From positions 789,501 to 853,500 of the forward strand of contig NZ_CP072642.1 in NCBI RefSeq assembly GCF_018304765.1: a stretch of 64,000 nucleotides of DNA. The letters are read 5' to 3'. Position numbers and translations under genes: made by a program. This document shows positions 1-8,602 of the stretch, one piece after another. The DNA comes from Chloracidobacterium sp. N (GTDB lineage Bacteria > Acidobacteriota > Blastocatellia > Chloracidobacteriales > Chloracidobacteriaceae). Below the pieces are notes generated by a model that saw nothing but the letters and a program-made list of their open reading frames with translations, made no database searches and was not told the DNA's origin. Position 1 is the first letter of the stretch, and every line of letters starts with the position of its first letter.

Positions 1-779
1 CCGATGAGGGTCCTGGATGAATCGGCCGAGAGCGTGGTTTTGCCGGTGCCGGAAAGTCCAAAGAAGATGGCAGTATCGTCTTTGCTCTTGCCGTAGTTGG
101 CCGAGCAGTGCATCGAAAGCACACCCCGCTGCGGCAGGACATAGTTCATCAGGGTGAAGATGGACTTTTTGATTTCTCCGGCGTAGTGCGTCCCGCCGAT
201 AAGCACCAGCTTGCGGGCAAAATCCAGAACGACAAACGTTGGAGATTTTGTCCCGTCAATCTCAGGGATGGCGAGAAAGCTGGGGACGTGAATGACCGTA
301 AATTCCGGGACATGCTGCGCCAGCTTCTGCGCGTCATATTCACGCAGAAACAGTGTCCGCGCAAAAAGGGCGTGCCAGGCCGTTTCGGTCACAACCCGGA
401 TCGGCACGCGGTAACGCGGATCAGCACCGGCATAACAATCCTGCACAAACACATCCCGGTTTTGCAGGTAGGCCGATACCCGCAGGTAGAGTGCGTCAAA
501 CACGGACTGCGGAATCGCCGCGTTGTTTTCCCACCAGACACGTGATTCCGATTCCTCATTGCGGACAATGTACTTGTCCTTGGCTGAGCGTCCCGTGTGC
601 CGTCCGGTGCGCACGACGAGCGCCCCATCGTGGGCGAGCAGCCCTTCGCCGCGCTTGATGGCTTCTTCGTAAAGCACCTCCGTCGCCGAATTCCAGTAGA
701 TGGCCTTCTGGTTGGTCAGCCCGTGATGCTCCAACCCATAGTGACTCTTACCACGCCCAATGATTTCGACCGTATTCAT
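1..779 (-). CDS. pckA: Phosphoenolpyruvate carboxykinase (ATP), N-terminal part; runs off the window
   Basis: The gene starts at an ATG whose first base is 779 and leaves the window at base 1, so about 259 N-terminal residues are visible. The start has a GGAG ribosome binding site about 7 nt upstream. The translation carries ATP-type PEPCK landmarks: the substrate-binding RTGRHTGRSAKDK segment, GGTHYAGEIKKSIF, and the P-loop GLSGTGKTTLS close to the window edge. The enzyme converts oxaloacetate and ATP to PEP and CO2 in gluconeogenesis. The C-terminal half is outside the window. It is divergent from the DUF808 gene. Confidence 0.95.
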   Translation of the reverse strand, partial: MNTVEIIGRGKSHYGLEHHGLTNQKAIYWNSATEVLYEEAIKRGEGLLAHDGALVVRTGRHTGRSAKDKYIVRNEESESRVWWENNAAIPQSVFDALYLRVSAYLQNRDVFVQDCYAGADPRYRVPIRVVTETAWHALFARTLFLREYDAQKLAQHVPEFTVIHVPSFLAIPEIDGTKSPTFVVLDFARKLVLIGGTHYAGEIKKSIFTLMNYVLPQRGVLSMHCSANYGKSKDDTAIFFGLSGTGKTTLSADSSRTLI

Positions 780-1046
780 ACTTGACTCCAGGGCCAGGGC
801 AAAACCGGCCAGGAAAAGAAAAAACCAGCCCGGGGACACTGCTGGATGCTTGCGTGCTAACGCTAACACACTCACTTTTTGAGGTGAAAGTCCCTCATCT
901 GGCGTGAGTCAGGGGGAAGTCACCCGCTTTACTGCACGGGCTTTCGCATGGTTTTTCCCCAGCGTGCTATCGTTACGGAAAACCGTCCGAAACTGCCGCC
1001 GCGGTCGGCTGCCTTCGTCTGCGAGCGATTCGAGGTTCTGGGAACC

Positions 1047-1988
1047 ATGCCTGGTGGAAGTCTGCTGCTTTTGCTCGATGATATTGCATCCACTCTTGAC
1101 GACATTTCGGTGATGACCAAGGTCGCAGCCAAGAAAACGGCAGGCGTCGTGGGTGACGACCTGGCGCTCAATGCCCAGCAACTGACGGGGGTGCGTACCG
1201 ACCGTGAGTTGTCCGTGGTGTGGGCGGTGGCCAAAGGCTCTGCCATCAACAAGGTGATCCTTGTTCCCAGCGCCCTCGCCATCAGCGCCTTCCTGCCGTG
1301 GCTGGTCATTCCGCTGCTGATGATTGGCGGCGCTTTCCTGTGTTTTGAAGGCGTCGAAAAACTGGTCCACAAATTGCTGCACCCGGAAGAAAACCATGAC
1401 GCAGCCGAAACCACGGCGCACGATGGTGCATCTGCTAATGCCACATCAGGCAACGAACGGGAAAAGATCAGGGGTGCGGTCCGAACGGATTTCATCCTGT
1501 CCGCCGAGATCATCGTGATTGCGCTGGGGGCGGTGGCGGCAAAGCCGTTTCCCACCCAGCTTGGTGTGCTGACGGCCGTGGCCGTGCTCATGACGATTGG
1601 CGTCTATGGCCTGGTGGCCGGGATTGTCAAGCTGGACGATGTGGGGCTTTATCTCAGCCGGCGTCCGGCTGCGCCGCTACGGTTGGTGGGGCGCGGACTC
1701 GTGGGCTTGGCCCCCTATCTGATGAAGTTTCTTTCGATTGCCGGGACGGCCGCGATGTTTCTGGTCGGTGGTGGCATTCTGGTTCACGGTGTGCCGGTGG
1801 TTCACCACTGGGTCGAGGAACTGGAACACCTGGTGGCAGACATCCCGACGGTTGGGCAGACCCTGACCTGGTTTGTCGGCCCGGTGGGGGATGGCATATT
1901 TGGCGTCCTCGTCGGCGCCGCTGTTCTGCTGCTGGTTTTGGTGTTCAAACAACTCGCCGGCCGGTTCCGTATGCGTCCCGCTTCCTGA
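1047..1988 (+). CDS. DUF808 (YedI-type) inner-membrane protein
   Basis: This 313-residue polytopic membrane protein matches the DUF808/YedI family. The N-terminus SLLLLLDDIASTLDDIS followed by AAKKTAGVVGDDLALNAQQ is the family signature. An in-frame ATG exists at 948, but 1047 is preferred because family members begin a few residues before the LLDDIA motif. Several hydrophobic segments are visible around residues 80-110, 170-220 and 230-310. The family has no established biochemical function. It lies 29 bp upstream of the YdcZ-type gene on the same strand. Confidence 0.85.
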   Translation: MPGGSLLLLLDDIASTLDDISVMTKVAAKKTAGVVGDDLALNAQQLTGVRTDRELSVVWAVAKGSAINKVILVPSALAISAFLPWLVIPLLMIGGAFLCFEGVEKLVHKLLHPEENHDAAETTAHDGASANATSGNEREKIRGAVRTDFILSAEIIVIALGAVAAKPFPTQLGVLTAVAVLMTIGVYGLVAGIVKLDDVGLYLSRRPAAPLRLVGRGLVGLAPYLMKFLSIAGTAAMFLVGGGILVHGVPVVHHWVEELEHLVADIPTVGQTLTWFVGPVGDGIFGVLVGAAVLLLVLVFKQLAGRFRMRPAS

Positions 1989-2017
1989 AGGCTTCCCTGA
2001 AAAGAGGAAACACCAGC

Positions 2018-2464
2018 ATGAAACTTGGATGGGTGACGGTTGTGCTGCTGACCGGCATGATGTTGCCGGTGCAGGCGGCCGTAAATGCCAAGCTCCGTAC
2101 TTTCGTCGTCAATCCCATTTACAGCGCGCTCATCAGCTTTGGGGTCGGAACGAGCCTGCTCATCGTGCTGGCTTCCGTCATGGCCTGGGCAGGCTGGGCC
2201 GGGCATCTGCGGGGTGCGGTCTCCGCTCCGTGGTGGACCTGGGTGGGAGGGGCGCTGGGCGCGGTCTTCGTCACCATGGCCATTCTGGCTGTGCCGCGTA
2301 TCGGCGCGGCCGGCTACTCGGTAGCCATTATCACAGGGCAATTCATCGGGGCGCTGATCCTTGACCACTACGGCTGGTTGGGACTGCCAGAGCACCCGCT
2401 GACGTGGTCCCGCCTGCTTGGTGCCGTCTTGTTGCTGGTGGCTGTGTGGCTCATCCAGCGTTAG
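2018..2464 (+). CDS. DMT superfamily (YdcZ/DUF606 type) small membrane transporter
   Basis: This 148-residue protein has about five hydrophobic helices. It shows the DUF606/YdcZ pattern: a small residue-rich N-terminal helix ending in QAAVNAKLR, a central VGGALGAVFVT segment, and a GYSVAIITGQFIGALILDHYGWLG motif spread over the fourth helix. Members are single-repeat relatives of drug/metabolite transporters and probably work as oligomers. The substrate cannot be read from the sequence. An AGAGGAA ribosome binding site precedes the ATG. It is convergent with the PBP gene, 13 bp away. Confidence 0.8.
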   Translation: MKLGWVTVVLLTGMMLPVQAAVNAKLRTFVVNPIYSALISFGVGTSLLIVLASVMAWAGWAGHLRGAVSAPWWTWVGGALGAVFVTMAILAVPRIGAAGYSVAIITGQFIGALILDHYGWLGLPEHPLTWSRLLGAVLLLVAVWLIQR

Positions 2465-2477
2465 CCGGCGCGCAAGG

Positions 2478-4919
2478 CTAGTCACGGGGTGGCACATCCG
2501 GCGGACGCCGGTCGCGGGGACGGGTAGCGTCGGGCAGCGGCGGCGGCCCGGTCACTGGCGGCAGTTCCGGTGGGGGAAGCTGGATGTCAGGTTCGACCAC
2601 CACGCCCGGAGTGCCCATCGCGGCGGCGTCAGTCTGCGTGCAATCCTTCTTTGGGGCTGTCCCGGCCAGAAACCATTCCTCGATGGTTTCACCCTGGCAG
2701 GCTGGAGAAGGAAGCAGCCCGGTTTGCAAATCCACGGTCACTTTTTCCACGCCTTCGGCATCAGGGAAGGCATCACCGGTCAGGTCAGGGCGGAACTTGA
2801 GGACGGCGCGCATGAAGTTGACGAAAATCGGCAGCGCCGAATTCCCTCCGGTGATACCGAGTTGGCGGTTGTCGTCATACCCGACATAAACCACGCAGAC
2901 CATGTGTGGTGTAAAGCCGGCAAACCAGCCATCGCGGCTCGTACCGGTTTTGCCGGCCAGGGCCTTGGTCAAACCGTTGGCTTTGGTGGCCGTGCCGCGT
3001 TCGATGGGGCCGCGCAGCAGGTGCGTCATGACGGCGGCGACCGCCGGGGAGATGACCGGCGTTGTCTGCGGCTCCACCTTTTCCACGAGGTTGCCTTTGC
3101 CATCGGCGATGAAGGTCAGGGCGCGGGGTTCGACCCGTGCGCCACGGTTGGGGAAAGCGGTGTAGGCGCGGGCCACTTCAAGCGGTGTTGCCTCTTTTGT
3201 GCCCAGCGCCAGACTCGGATACGCCTCCGGGCGCGGCAGCCCGAACCGTTCGGCCGTGCGTGCCACCCGGTCGTAACCCACGGCCTCGGCCACACTGACG
3301 GTGACGACGTTGAGCGATTTGGACAGCGCCGTGCGCACGGTGACGTATTGGTTGCTGTAGGCCTGCCCGAAATTGTCAGGGCTGTAGGTCTGCCCGTTGC
3401 CGTAGGTGAAGGTGCGCTTCTCATCCTTGAACAGGGATGATGGAGTGACGACTTCTTCTGCAATGGCCGTCGTATAGACGAAGGGTTTGAACACCGATCC
3501 CGGCTGACGGCGGGCGTCCGTGACGCGGTTGAGCTGGGATTGCGAATAGTCCCGGCCGCCCACCATGGCCAGAATGTCTCCGGTGTGGGCGTCGAGGGCG
3601 ATGAGTGCGGCGTCCAGCCCTGGCGCCGGCTTTTTGACGAGATTTGCCAGCCCCTTCTGGACGGCCTCGACCGCGGCCTGCTGCAGGTTGATGTCGAGCG
3701 TGGTGTAGATGCGGGCCGCCGGATCGGACAGCACCCGGTCAAGTTTTCGCTCGGCAAGCACGGTTTGCAGGTAATCCAGATAGTAGGGGGCATCGGCGTT
3801 GCTGCTGGTGCGCCGGGGCGCAACGCCAAGCGGGGCGGCCCTGGCCTTTTCATATTCGGCCGGGGTGATGAAACCGACTTCGAGCATATCGCCCAGCACT
3901 TTGTTGCGGCGTTCGAGGGCGCGTTCCGGGTGCCTGAAAGGCGAGTAATAGCCGGGGCCGCGAATGATGCCAGCCAGAAAAGCGGCCTCCGGCAGGCTGA
4001 GCTGGATGATGTCTTTGCCGAAGTAAAACCGGGCCGCTTCACCAAAGCCGTTGATGGAATAGCTACCGTCCTGGCCCAGGTAAATCTCGTTGCAGTACAT
4101 CTGGAAAATCTGGGGCTTGGTCAGGCGTGTTTCGAGAATGATGGCGATGTAGGCTTCCTTGAGTTTGCGGCTCAGGGTGCGCTCCGGCGTCAGGAAAAAG
4201 TTTTTGACAAGCTGCTGGGTGATGGTCGAACCGCCCTGCAAGCTGCCGTCCCGGTCGGTGAAGTTGCGGTAGATGGCGCGGGCCAGTCCGCGCAGGTCAA
4301 TGCCCCGGTGGTCAAAAAAACGCCGGTCCTCGACGGCGACCACGGCCTGGACGAGTACCTTGGGCAGGTCATTGAACTCGACGATCTTGCGCTTTTCCCG
4401 TTCCTTGTTGAGCGCCGTCAGCAGCGGCGGTTCCAGCAGGCATTCCGTAAGCGGTTGCTGGTTGGAGAGTTCGACGATGTTGACCGGCGTGTTACCGTTG
4501 AACCGGATGCGGACAGAAGGGAATTTCTGTCCGGCCAGAGGCGCATCGGCGCTGGGGAGAATGTCGAGCCGGTTGCCATCGAGCAGGTAGCGTCCGCGCG
4601 TGGTGTCGCCTGCCTGGGACTGGGCAACGTAGCCGGTCCGGGTGAGATACTCCAGAAGTTGCGCTTTGCCAAACGATCCGCCCCTAATGACGCGCGCTGG
4701 GGCGGCATAGATGCCACTTGACCGGACGAAAGACTCCCCCTGCAGCTTTTGGTCAATCATCGTCGAGAACACGACGTAGTAATAGGTCAGGATGATGACG
4801 ACCGGGAGCAGGGCCAGCGCCAGAAAAAAAACACGCCGTGGCGTGATGAGCCGTTGCCACCAGTGTTTGGTGCGAAAAACCCGCGGGTCGTTCTTGAAAG
4901 CTGGGTGATTTCCAGTCAT
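2478..4919 (-). CDS. Class A penicillin-binding protein (PBP1-type, bifunctional)
   Basis: This 813-residue protein has a short cytoplasmic N-terminus, one transmembrane anchor (about residues 29-50) and a UB2H-like segment (about 75-165). A GT51 glycosyltransferase domain follows, with EDRRFFDHRGIDLRGLARA and GGSTITQQLVKNFFL. The transpeptidase domain has the SxxK motif in PGSVFKP, the SxN motif SLN and the KTGTS motif. The C-terminal tail is Pro-rich. It polymerises and cross-links peptidoglycan in the periplasm. The UB2H-like segment suggests PBP1B rather than PBP1A. The gene contains an 8-T run (coding strand) that stays in frame. Confidence 0.93.
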   Translation of the reverse strand: MTGNHPAFKNDPRVFRTKHWWQRLITPRRVFFLALALLPVVIILTYYYVVFSTMIDQKLQGESFVRSSGIYAAPARVIRGGSFGKAQLLEYLTRTGYVAQSQAGDTTRGRYLLDGNRLDILPSADAPLAGQKFPSVRIRFNGNTPVNIVELSNQQPLTECLLEPPLLTALNKEREKRKIVEFNDLPKVLVQAVVAVEDRRFFDHRGIDLRGLARAIYRNFTDRDGSLQGGSTITQQLVKNFFLTPERTLSRKLKEAYIAIILETRLTKPQIFQMYCNEIYLGQDGSYSINGFGEAARFYFGKDIIQLSLPEAAFLAGIIRGPGYYSPFRHPERALERRNKVLGDMLEVGFITPAEYEKARAAPLGVAPRRTSSNADAPYYLDYLQTVLAERKLDRVLSDPAARIYTTLDINLQQAAVEAVQKGLANLVKKPAPGLDAALIALDAHTGDILAMVGGRDYSQSQLNRVTDARRQPGSVFKPFVYTTAIAEEVVTPSSLFKDEKRTFTYGNGQTYSPDNFGQAYSNQYVTVRTALSKSLNVVTVSVAEAVGYDRVARTAERFGLPRPEAYPSLALGTKEATPLEVARAYTAFPNRGARVEPRALTFIADGKGNLVEKVEPQTTPVISPAVAAVMTHLLRGPIERGTATKANGLTKALAGKTGTSRDGWFAGFTPHMVCVVYVGYDDNRQLGITGGNSALPIFVNFMRAVLKFRPDLTGDAFPDAEGVEKVTVDLQTGLLPSPACQGETIEEWFLAGTAPKKDCTQTDAAAMGTPGVVVEPDIQLPPPELPPVTGPPPLPDATRPRDRRPPDVPPRD

Positions 4920-4997
4920 GAGGACATCGTACGACGTTTCCTAAACTCGCCAATACCCCCTTGCCAGGACTTTACGCTTGTTGTCAGGAGTTTTTTC

Positions 4998-5714
4998 ATG
5001 GATTTCACTGGGAAAGTCATCCTCATCACGGGTGGCGGCCGCGGCATCGGACGGGCTGCGGCCCTGAAGTTTGCCCGGCACGGCGCCGATGTGGCGCTGG
5101 CCGCGCGGACGGCGGCTGATCTTGAAGCCGTGGCCGGAGAGATTCGCGCCCTGGGGCGGCGCGTTGTCGCCGTGCCAACCGATACCACCAACCGCGAGCA
5201 GGTGACCGCTTTTGTGGCAGCCACCATAAGCCAGCTTGGCCGCATTGATGTGGTTGTCAATGCCGCCGGGATTGGGATTCTCAAGCCGTTTCTGGAGTTG
5301 ACCGAAGCCGATCTGGACCGGATGCTGGCTGTCAACGTCCGGGGCGTTTTCAACGTAACACAGGTGGCGGCACTGGAGATGACGAAAACCGGTGGCGGGA
5401 TCGTCATCAACATTCCAGGGATCCTGGGGCGGGCAGCGATGATGCAGGCTGCCGGATACTGCGCCTCAAAGTTTGCCGTCACCGGTATGACCCGCGCCAT
5501 GGCGCTCGACTTGAAGCGCAACGGCATCCGCTTTACGCTACTACACTTCGGCGGTGTGGATTCACCTTTCTGGGATACCATTGCCATGCGCGTCCAGCGG
5601 GACAAAATGCTGTCGGTCGAAGACGCCGCCAACGCCATTGTCTTTGCCGCCTCACACACCGGCAATGGCGTACTGAACGAGCTGGTGCTGCAACCGGAAA
5701 GCCATCAGATGTGA
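4998..5714 (+). CDS. Short-chain dehydrogenase/reductase with Gly at the catalytic Ser position
   Basis: This 238-residue classical SDR has the TGGGRGIG cofactor-binding motif (residues 11-18), NAAG at 88-91 and the YCASK active site (Tyr154, Lys158). The start at 4998 follows a CAGGAG ribosome binding site by 7 nt; the open frame extends upstream to 4749 without support. The position 13 residues before Tyr, normally the catalytic Ser, is Gly141 within INIPGILG. Activity may therefore be reduced or altered. The substrate is unknown. It lies 59 bp upstream of panC. Confidence 0.9.
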   Translation: MDFTGKVILITGGGRGIGRAAALKFARHGADVALAARTAADLEAVAGEIRALGRRVVAVPTDTTNREQVTAFVAATISQLGRIDVVVNAAGIGILKPFLELTEADLDRMLAVNVRGVFNVTQVAALEMTKTGGGIVINIPGILGRAAMMQAAGYCASKFAVTGMTRAMALDLKRNGIRFTLLHFGGVDSPFWDTIAMRVQRDKMLSVEDAANAIVFAASHTGNGVLNELVLQPESHQM

Positions 5715-5773
5715 GTTGCCATCAACCCCCGGCAGGGAAGCCATGGCTTCTCTGCCGTCTTTGGGTGTAGGGT

Positions 5774-6637
5774 ATGGAAATCGTCACGCGCATTGCCCGA
5801 ATGCGCCATTTGGCGCCGCGCCTCAAGCAGGACCGGAAAAAACTGGCGCTGGTGCCAACGATGAGCGCCCTCCACGAAGGCCATCTCAGTCTTATCCGCC
5901 GGGCGCAGATTCTGGCTGATGCGGTGGTCGTTTCGATTTTTTTCAATCCGATTCACTTTCAGGCCGGAGAGGAGTTTGATGTTCCGGCCCGTGACCTGGC
6001 GCGTGATGCCGAGCTGATGGCCAAGCGCGGAGTAGATGTTTTGTTTGCGCCGAGTGTGGACGAAATTTACCCGGAGGACATGCTGACCTATGTCACGACA
6101 GACACCCTGGACTGTCGGCTGTGTGGAGCCCAGCAGCCCAACTACTTTCGCGGTGTGACGACCATCGTCAACAAGCTCATCAATATCGTGCGCCCGGACT
6201 ACACGTTGGTGGGGCAGAAGGATGCCCAGCAGTCCATCATCATCCGCCGGATGGTGCGCGACCTGTCCATGGATACCGAAGTGTTCATCTGCCCGACACA
6301 TCGTGAGCCGGATGGACTGGTGACCTCTTCCCGCAATGCACTGCTCAGTGCGGAAGAACGTCAGGCTGCCACGGCGCTCTACCGGGGGTTGCAGCAGGCG
6401 CAGAAATTGGTTGAGCGAAACGGGGTCCGGGATGCGGAAACCCTGATTGGAGCCGTCCGGCAGGTGCTTGACCTGGAACCACTGGTGCGCCCGGAATATA
6501 TCGCCCTCGTGGATATGGAGAACCTTGCTCCGCTGACGGCCATCGCGGAAGGTGGGGAAGGTCTGCTCGCCGTGGCGGCGTATGTTGGTCAGGTACGCCT
6601 CACCGACAACATCATTCTGGTGGGGAGTACGGGATAA
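5774..6637 (+). CDS. panC: Pantoate--beta-alanine ligase (pantothenate synthetase)
   Basis: This 287-residue protein matches PanC along its full length: PTMSALHEGHLSLI (the family usually has PTMGALHEGH), SIFFNPIHF, YFRGVTTIVNKL, the nucleotide-binding VGQKDAQQ and REPDGLVTSSRN. It condenses pantoate with beta-alanine using ATP, the last step of pantothenate synthesis in the cytosol. The next gene starts after 176 bp. A panE gene is found at 11390-12439, not in the same operon. Confidence 0.96.
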   Translation: MEIVTRIARMRHLAPRLKQDRKKLALVPTMSALHEGHLSLIRRAQILADAVVVSIFFNPIHFQAGEEFDVPARDLARDAELMAKRGVDVLFAPSVDEIYPEDMLTYVTTDTLDCRLCGAQQPNYFRGVTTIVNKLINIVRPDYTLVGQKDAQQSIIIRRMVRDLSMDTEVFICPTHREPDGLVTSSRNALLSAEERQAATALYRGLQQAQKLVERNGVRDAETLIGAVRQVLDLEPLVRPEYIALVDMENLAPLTAIAEGGEGLLAVAAYVGQVRLTDNIILVGSTG

Positions 6638-6656
6638 CCCCGGCGTACCGGCTTTC

Positions 6657-6686
6657 TTGCCGTGAACTTTTTGAGAATGTTACTAT
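6657..6686 (+). promoter_or_regulatory. Possible sigma-70-type promoter for the FGE-domain gene
   Basis: TTGCCG at 6657-6662 and TACTAT at 6681-6686 are separated by 18 nt. They lie in the 176-bp gap between panC and the zinc-ribbon/FGE gene. The match is reasonable but unproven, and the 5' leader would be about 120 nt. Confidence 0.3.
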
Positions 6687-6813
6687 GCTGCCGGTTGGCT
6701 GGCTTCGTGGCAGACTGGCAGCTATGGGCAGCTTGCCCTGAACGGCGACTTGGAGGCACAAAACACCCGGAGCATGCCAGGCGTATGGTTTGGGGTGGTA
6801 TGGGTAACTCGTC

Positions 6814-8535
6814 ATGTTCTGCCCAAAGTGCGGTACTGAAAACCGTCCAAATGCGCGTTTCTGTAAAAGCTGCGGGCACGCTTTCGCCGGGGGCGGAGCC
6901 GGTGGGTCAGCGCCCCTGACCGGCCCCTCGTCCATCGAGCATACCTTTGTCATGCGTTCGGTCGGCCCCGATGATCCGGGGCGGACGAATGTTTCCCTGC
7001 CGTCCCTGGAAATGCAGCCGGAGTCCGCGCCGCCACCCGGTCCGGCGCCGGACAATAGCCACCACGGGGATGGTTTCATTCTGGGAGACATCTCCTCGCC
7101 CAACCTGCGGCTGGATGCCCCGCCGCCGGGAGCGACCGCCGGACCGGAATCCCTCCCGGACCTGTTTGCGACCAACATCTCCACCCCACAGTTTCCACCG
7201 ACGCTCATCTCTCCACCCCCGCCGCCATCAGCTTCACCCCCACTGTCGCCACCGGCAGGTGGCTTTTCAGTGCCTGATCCATTGGCGACCAAAACCGGCA
7301 CACCGGCGGCTTCGCTACCAACACCACAAACACTCGTCCCCCCGCCGCCGGCAGGCAGTTTTCCCGCGTCTGGTCCGTTGACAAACCGAACCGGGACACC
7401 GGCCGGTGGGACGCCGGCGGTGACGCCGCCAACCCCGCCGTTGAACCCGACGCCACCCGGAGGCGTGCCGCTCCCACCGGATGTGGCGGCAACCCCCTTC
7501 CGTCCGGTGGAACCGCTTGTCGGCGCACCACGGCCGATGGGACGGCAGATCACCGAGATGCCGGTGCTGCCGCCCAAGCCCCCGGCTGACCTCTTTGCCC
7601 AAACCGCTCCGGCTGCGGCACCTCCCCGCCGTACTGGCTTCCCGCTCTGGCTGGTCGTTGGGCTGTCAGTCGGAGCGATTGTGGCTTTGATTGGGATCGT
7701 GGCGGCCATTGCCTACTTTCAGTGGGCTGCGCCCTCCGCTCCGGTGGCTTCGGACACGCCGGCAGATACCCCGGCAACCAGAGGCGAGCCACCCACCCAA
7801 ACCGAATCACCGGTGACACCGCCCAAGCCGGTTATCCCCGAAAACATGATTGCCATTCCAGGCGGGGAGTATCTCATTGGACGCAACAGCGGCGACTTTC
7901 TCGATCCCTATGAAAAACCCCAGCATACGGTGACACTGCGCCCGTTTTACATTGACCGGACCGAAGTCACGAACGCCGACTACCAGAAATTCATCGAGGC
8001 AACCGGGCATCCAGCCCCGGCTTCCTGGGTCGGTGCGCGGTTTGAAGCCGGCAAGGAACTGTTCCCGGTCACAGGTGTCACCCTGTCCGATGCCGAAGCC
8101 TATGCCCGCTGGGCCGGTAAGCGCCTGCCCACTGAAGAGGAATGGGAGGCGGCCGCCCATGGACGTACGCCAACGATTTTCCCTTGGGGCAATGCTTTCG
8201 ATCCCAGCCGTGCCAATGTCAAAGCCAGTGGTCTTGGTGTGCCGGTACGGGTTGGGACGTATCCGGCCGGCGCCAGTCCCTTTGGGGTGCTCGACATGAC
8301 GGGCAATGTCTGGGAGTGGACAGCTTCAGAAGCCCGACTCTACCCCGGAAGCACCGAGAAACCACCGAGTTGGGACAAGCCGCTCAATCCCGGCACACGG
8401 TTGCAAATCATTCGGGGCGGAGCGTTTACGGAAGACACCAGGCGCTGCACCGTGACTTACCGCAACTGGGTCCCGTCGGACTTCAAGGCCCGTGAACTTG
8501 GCTTCCGCTGCGCCCAGGATCAGCCGCCACAGTGA
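6814..8535 (+). CDS. Zinc-ribbon, Pro-rich, single-TM protein with C-terminal FGE-sulfatase (SUMF1-like) domain
   Basis: This 573-residue protein begins with a zinc ribbon (CPKCGTENRPNARFCKSCG, residues 3-21). About 250 residues of Pro/Thr-rich linker follow, then one transmembrane helix near residues 280-305. The C-terminal domain from about residue 345 has the formylglycine-generating-enzyme fold: IPGGEYLIG, DRTEVTNADY, GKRLPTEEEWE, DMTGNVWEWT, IRGGAF and GFRCA. Of the two cysteines used by true FGE for copper and catalysis, only the second position is Cys (RRC), so sulfatase activation is doubtful. The topology implies a cytoplasmic zinc ribbon and a periplasmic FGE domain. The TPR gene follows 67 bp downstream. 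Confidence 0.85.
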   Translation: MFCPKCGTENRPNARFCKSCGHAFAGGGAGGSAPLTGPSSIEHTFVMRSVGPDDPGRTNVSLPSLEMQPESAPPPGPAPDNSHHGDGFILGDISSPNLRLDAPPPGATAGPESLPDLFATNISTPQFPPTLISPPPPPSASPPLSPPAGGFSVPDPLATKTGTPAASLPTPQTLVPPPPAGSFPASGPLTNRTGTPAGGTPAVTPPTPPLNPTPPGGVPLPPDVAATPFRPVEPLVGAPRPMGRQITEMPVLPPKPPADLFAQTAPAAAPPRRTGFPLWLVVGLSVGAIVALIGIVAAIAYFQWAAPSAPVASDTPADTPATRGEPPTQTESPVTPPKPVIPENMIAIPGGEYLIGRNSGDFLDPYEKPQHTVTLRPFYIDRTEVTNADYQKFIEATGHPAPASWVGARFEAGKELFPVTGVTLSDAEAYARWAGKRLPTEEEWEAAAHGRTPTIFPWGNAFDPSRANVKASGLGVPVRVGTYPAGASPFGVLDMTGNVWEWTASEARLYPGSTEKPPSWDKPLNPGTRLQIIRGGAFTEDTRRCTVTYRNWVPSDFKARELGFRCAQDQPPQ

Positions 8536-8602
8536 CCTGCCAGCCGTGAAATGCTGTAAGTACGTTCGATTTTCATCCCGCACCACGCTTTGACTTGCCA
8601 CT

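Noticed and set aside
4824-4831. A8 run in the PBP gene as a third frameshift
   Set aside because: The coding strand has T8 here and the frame stays intact through VFFLALALL.
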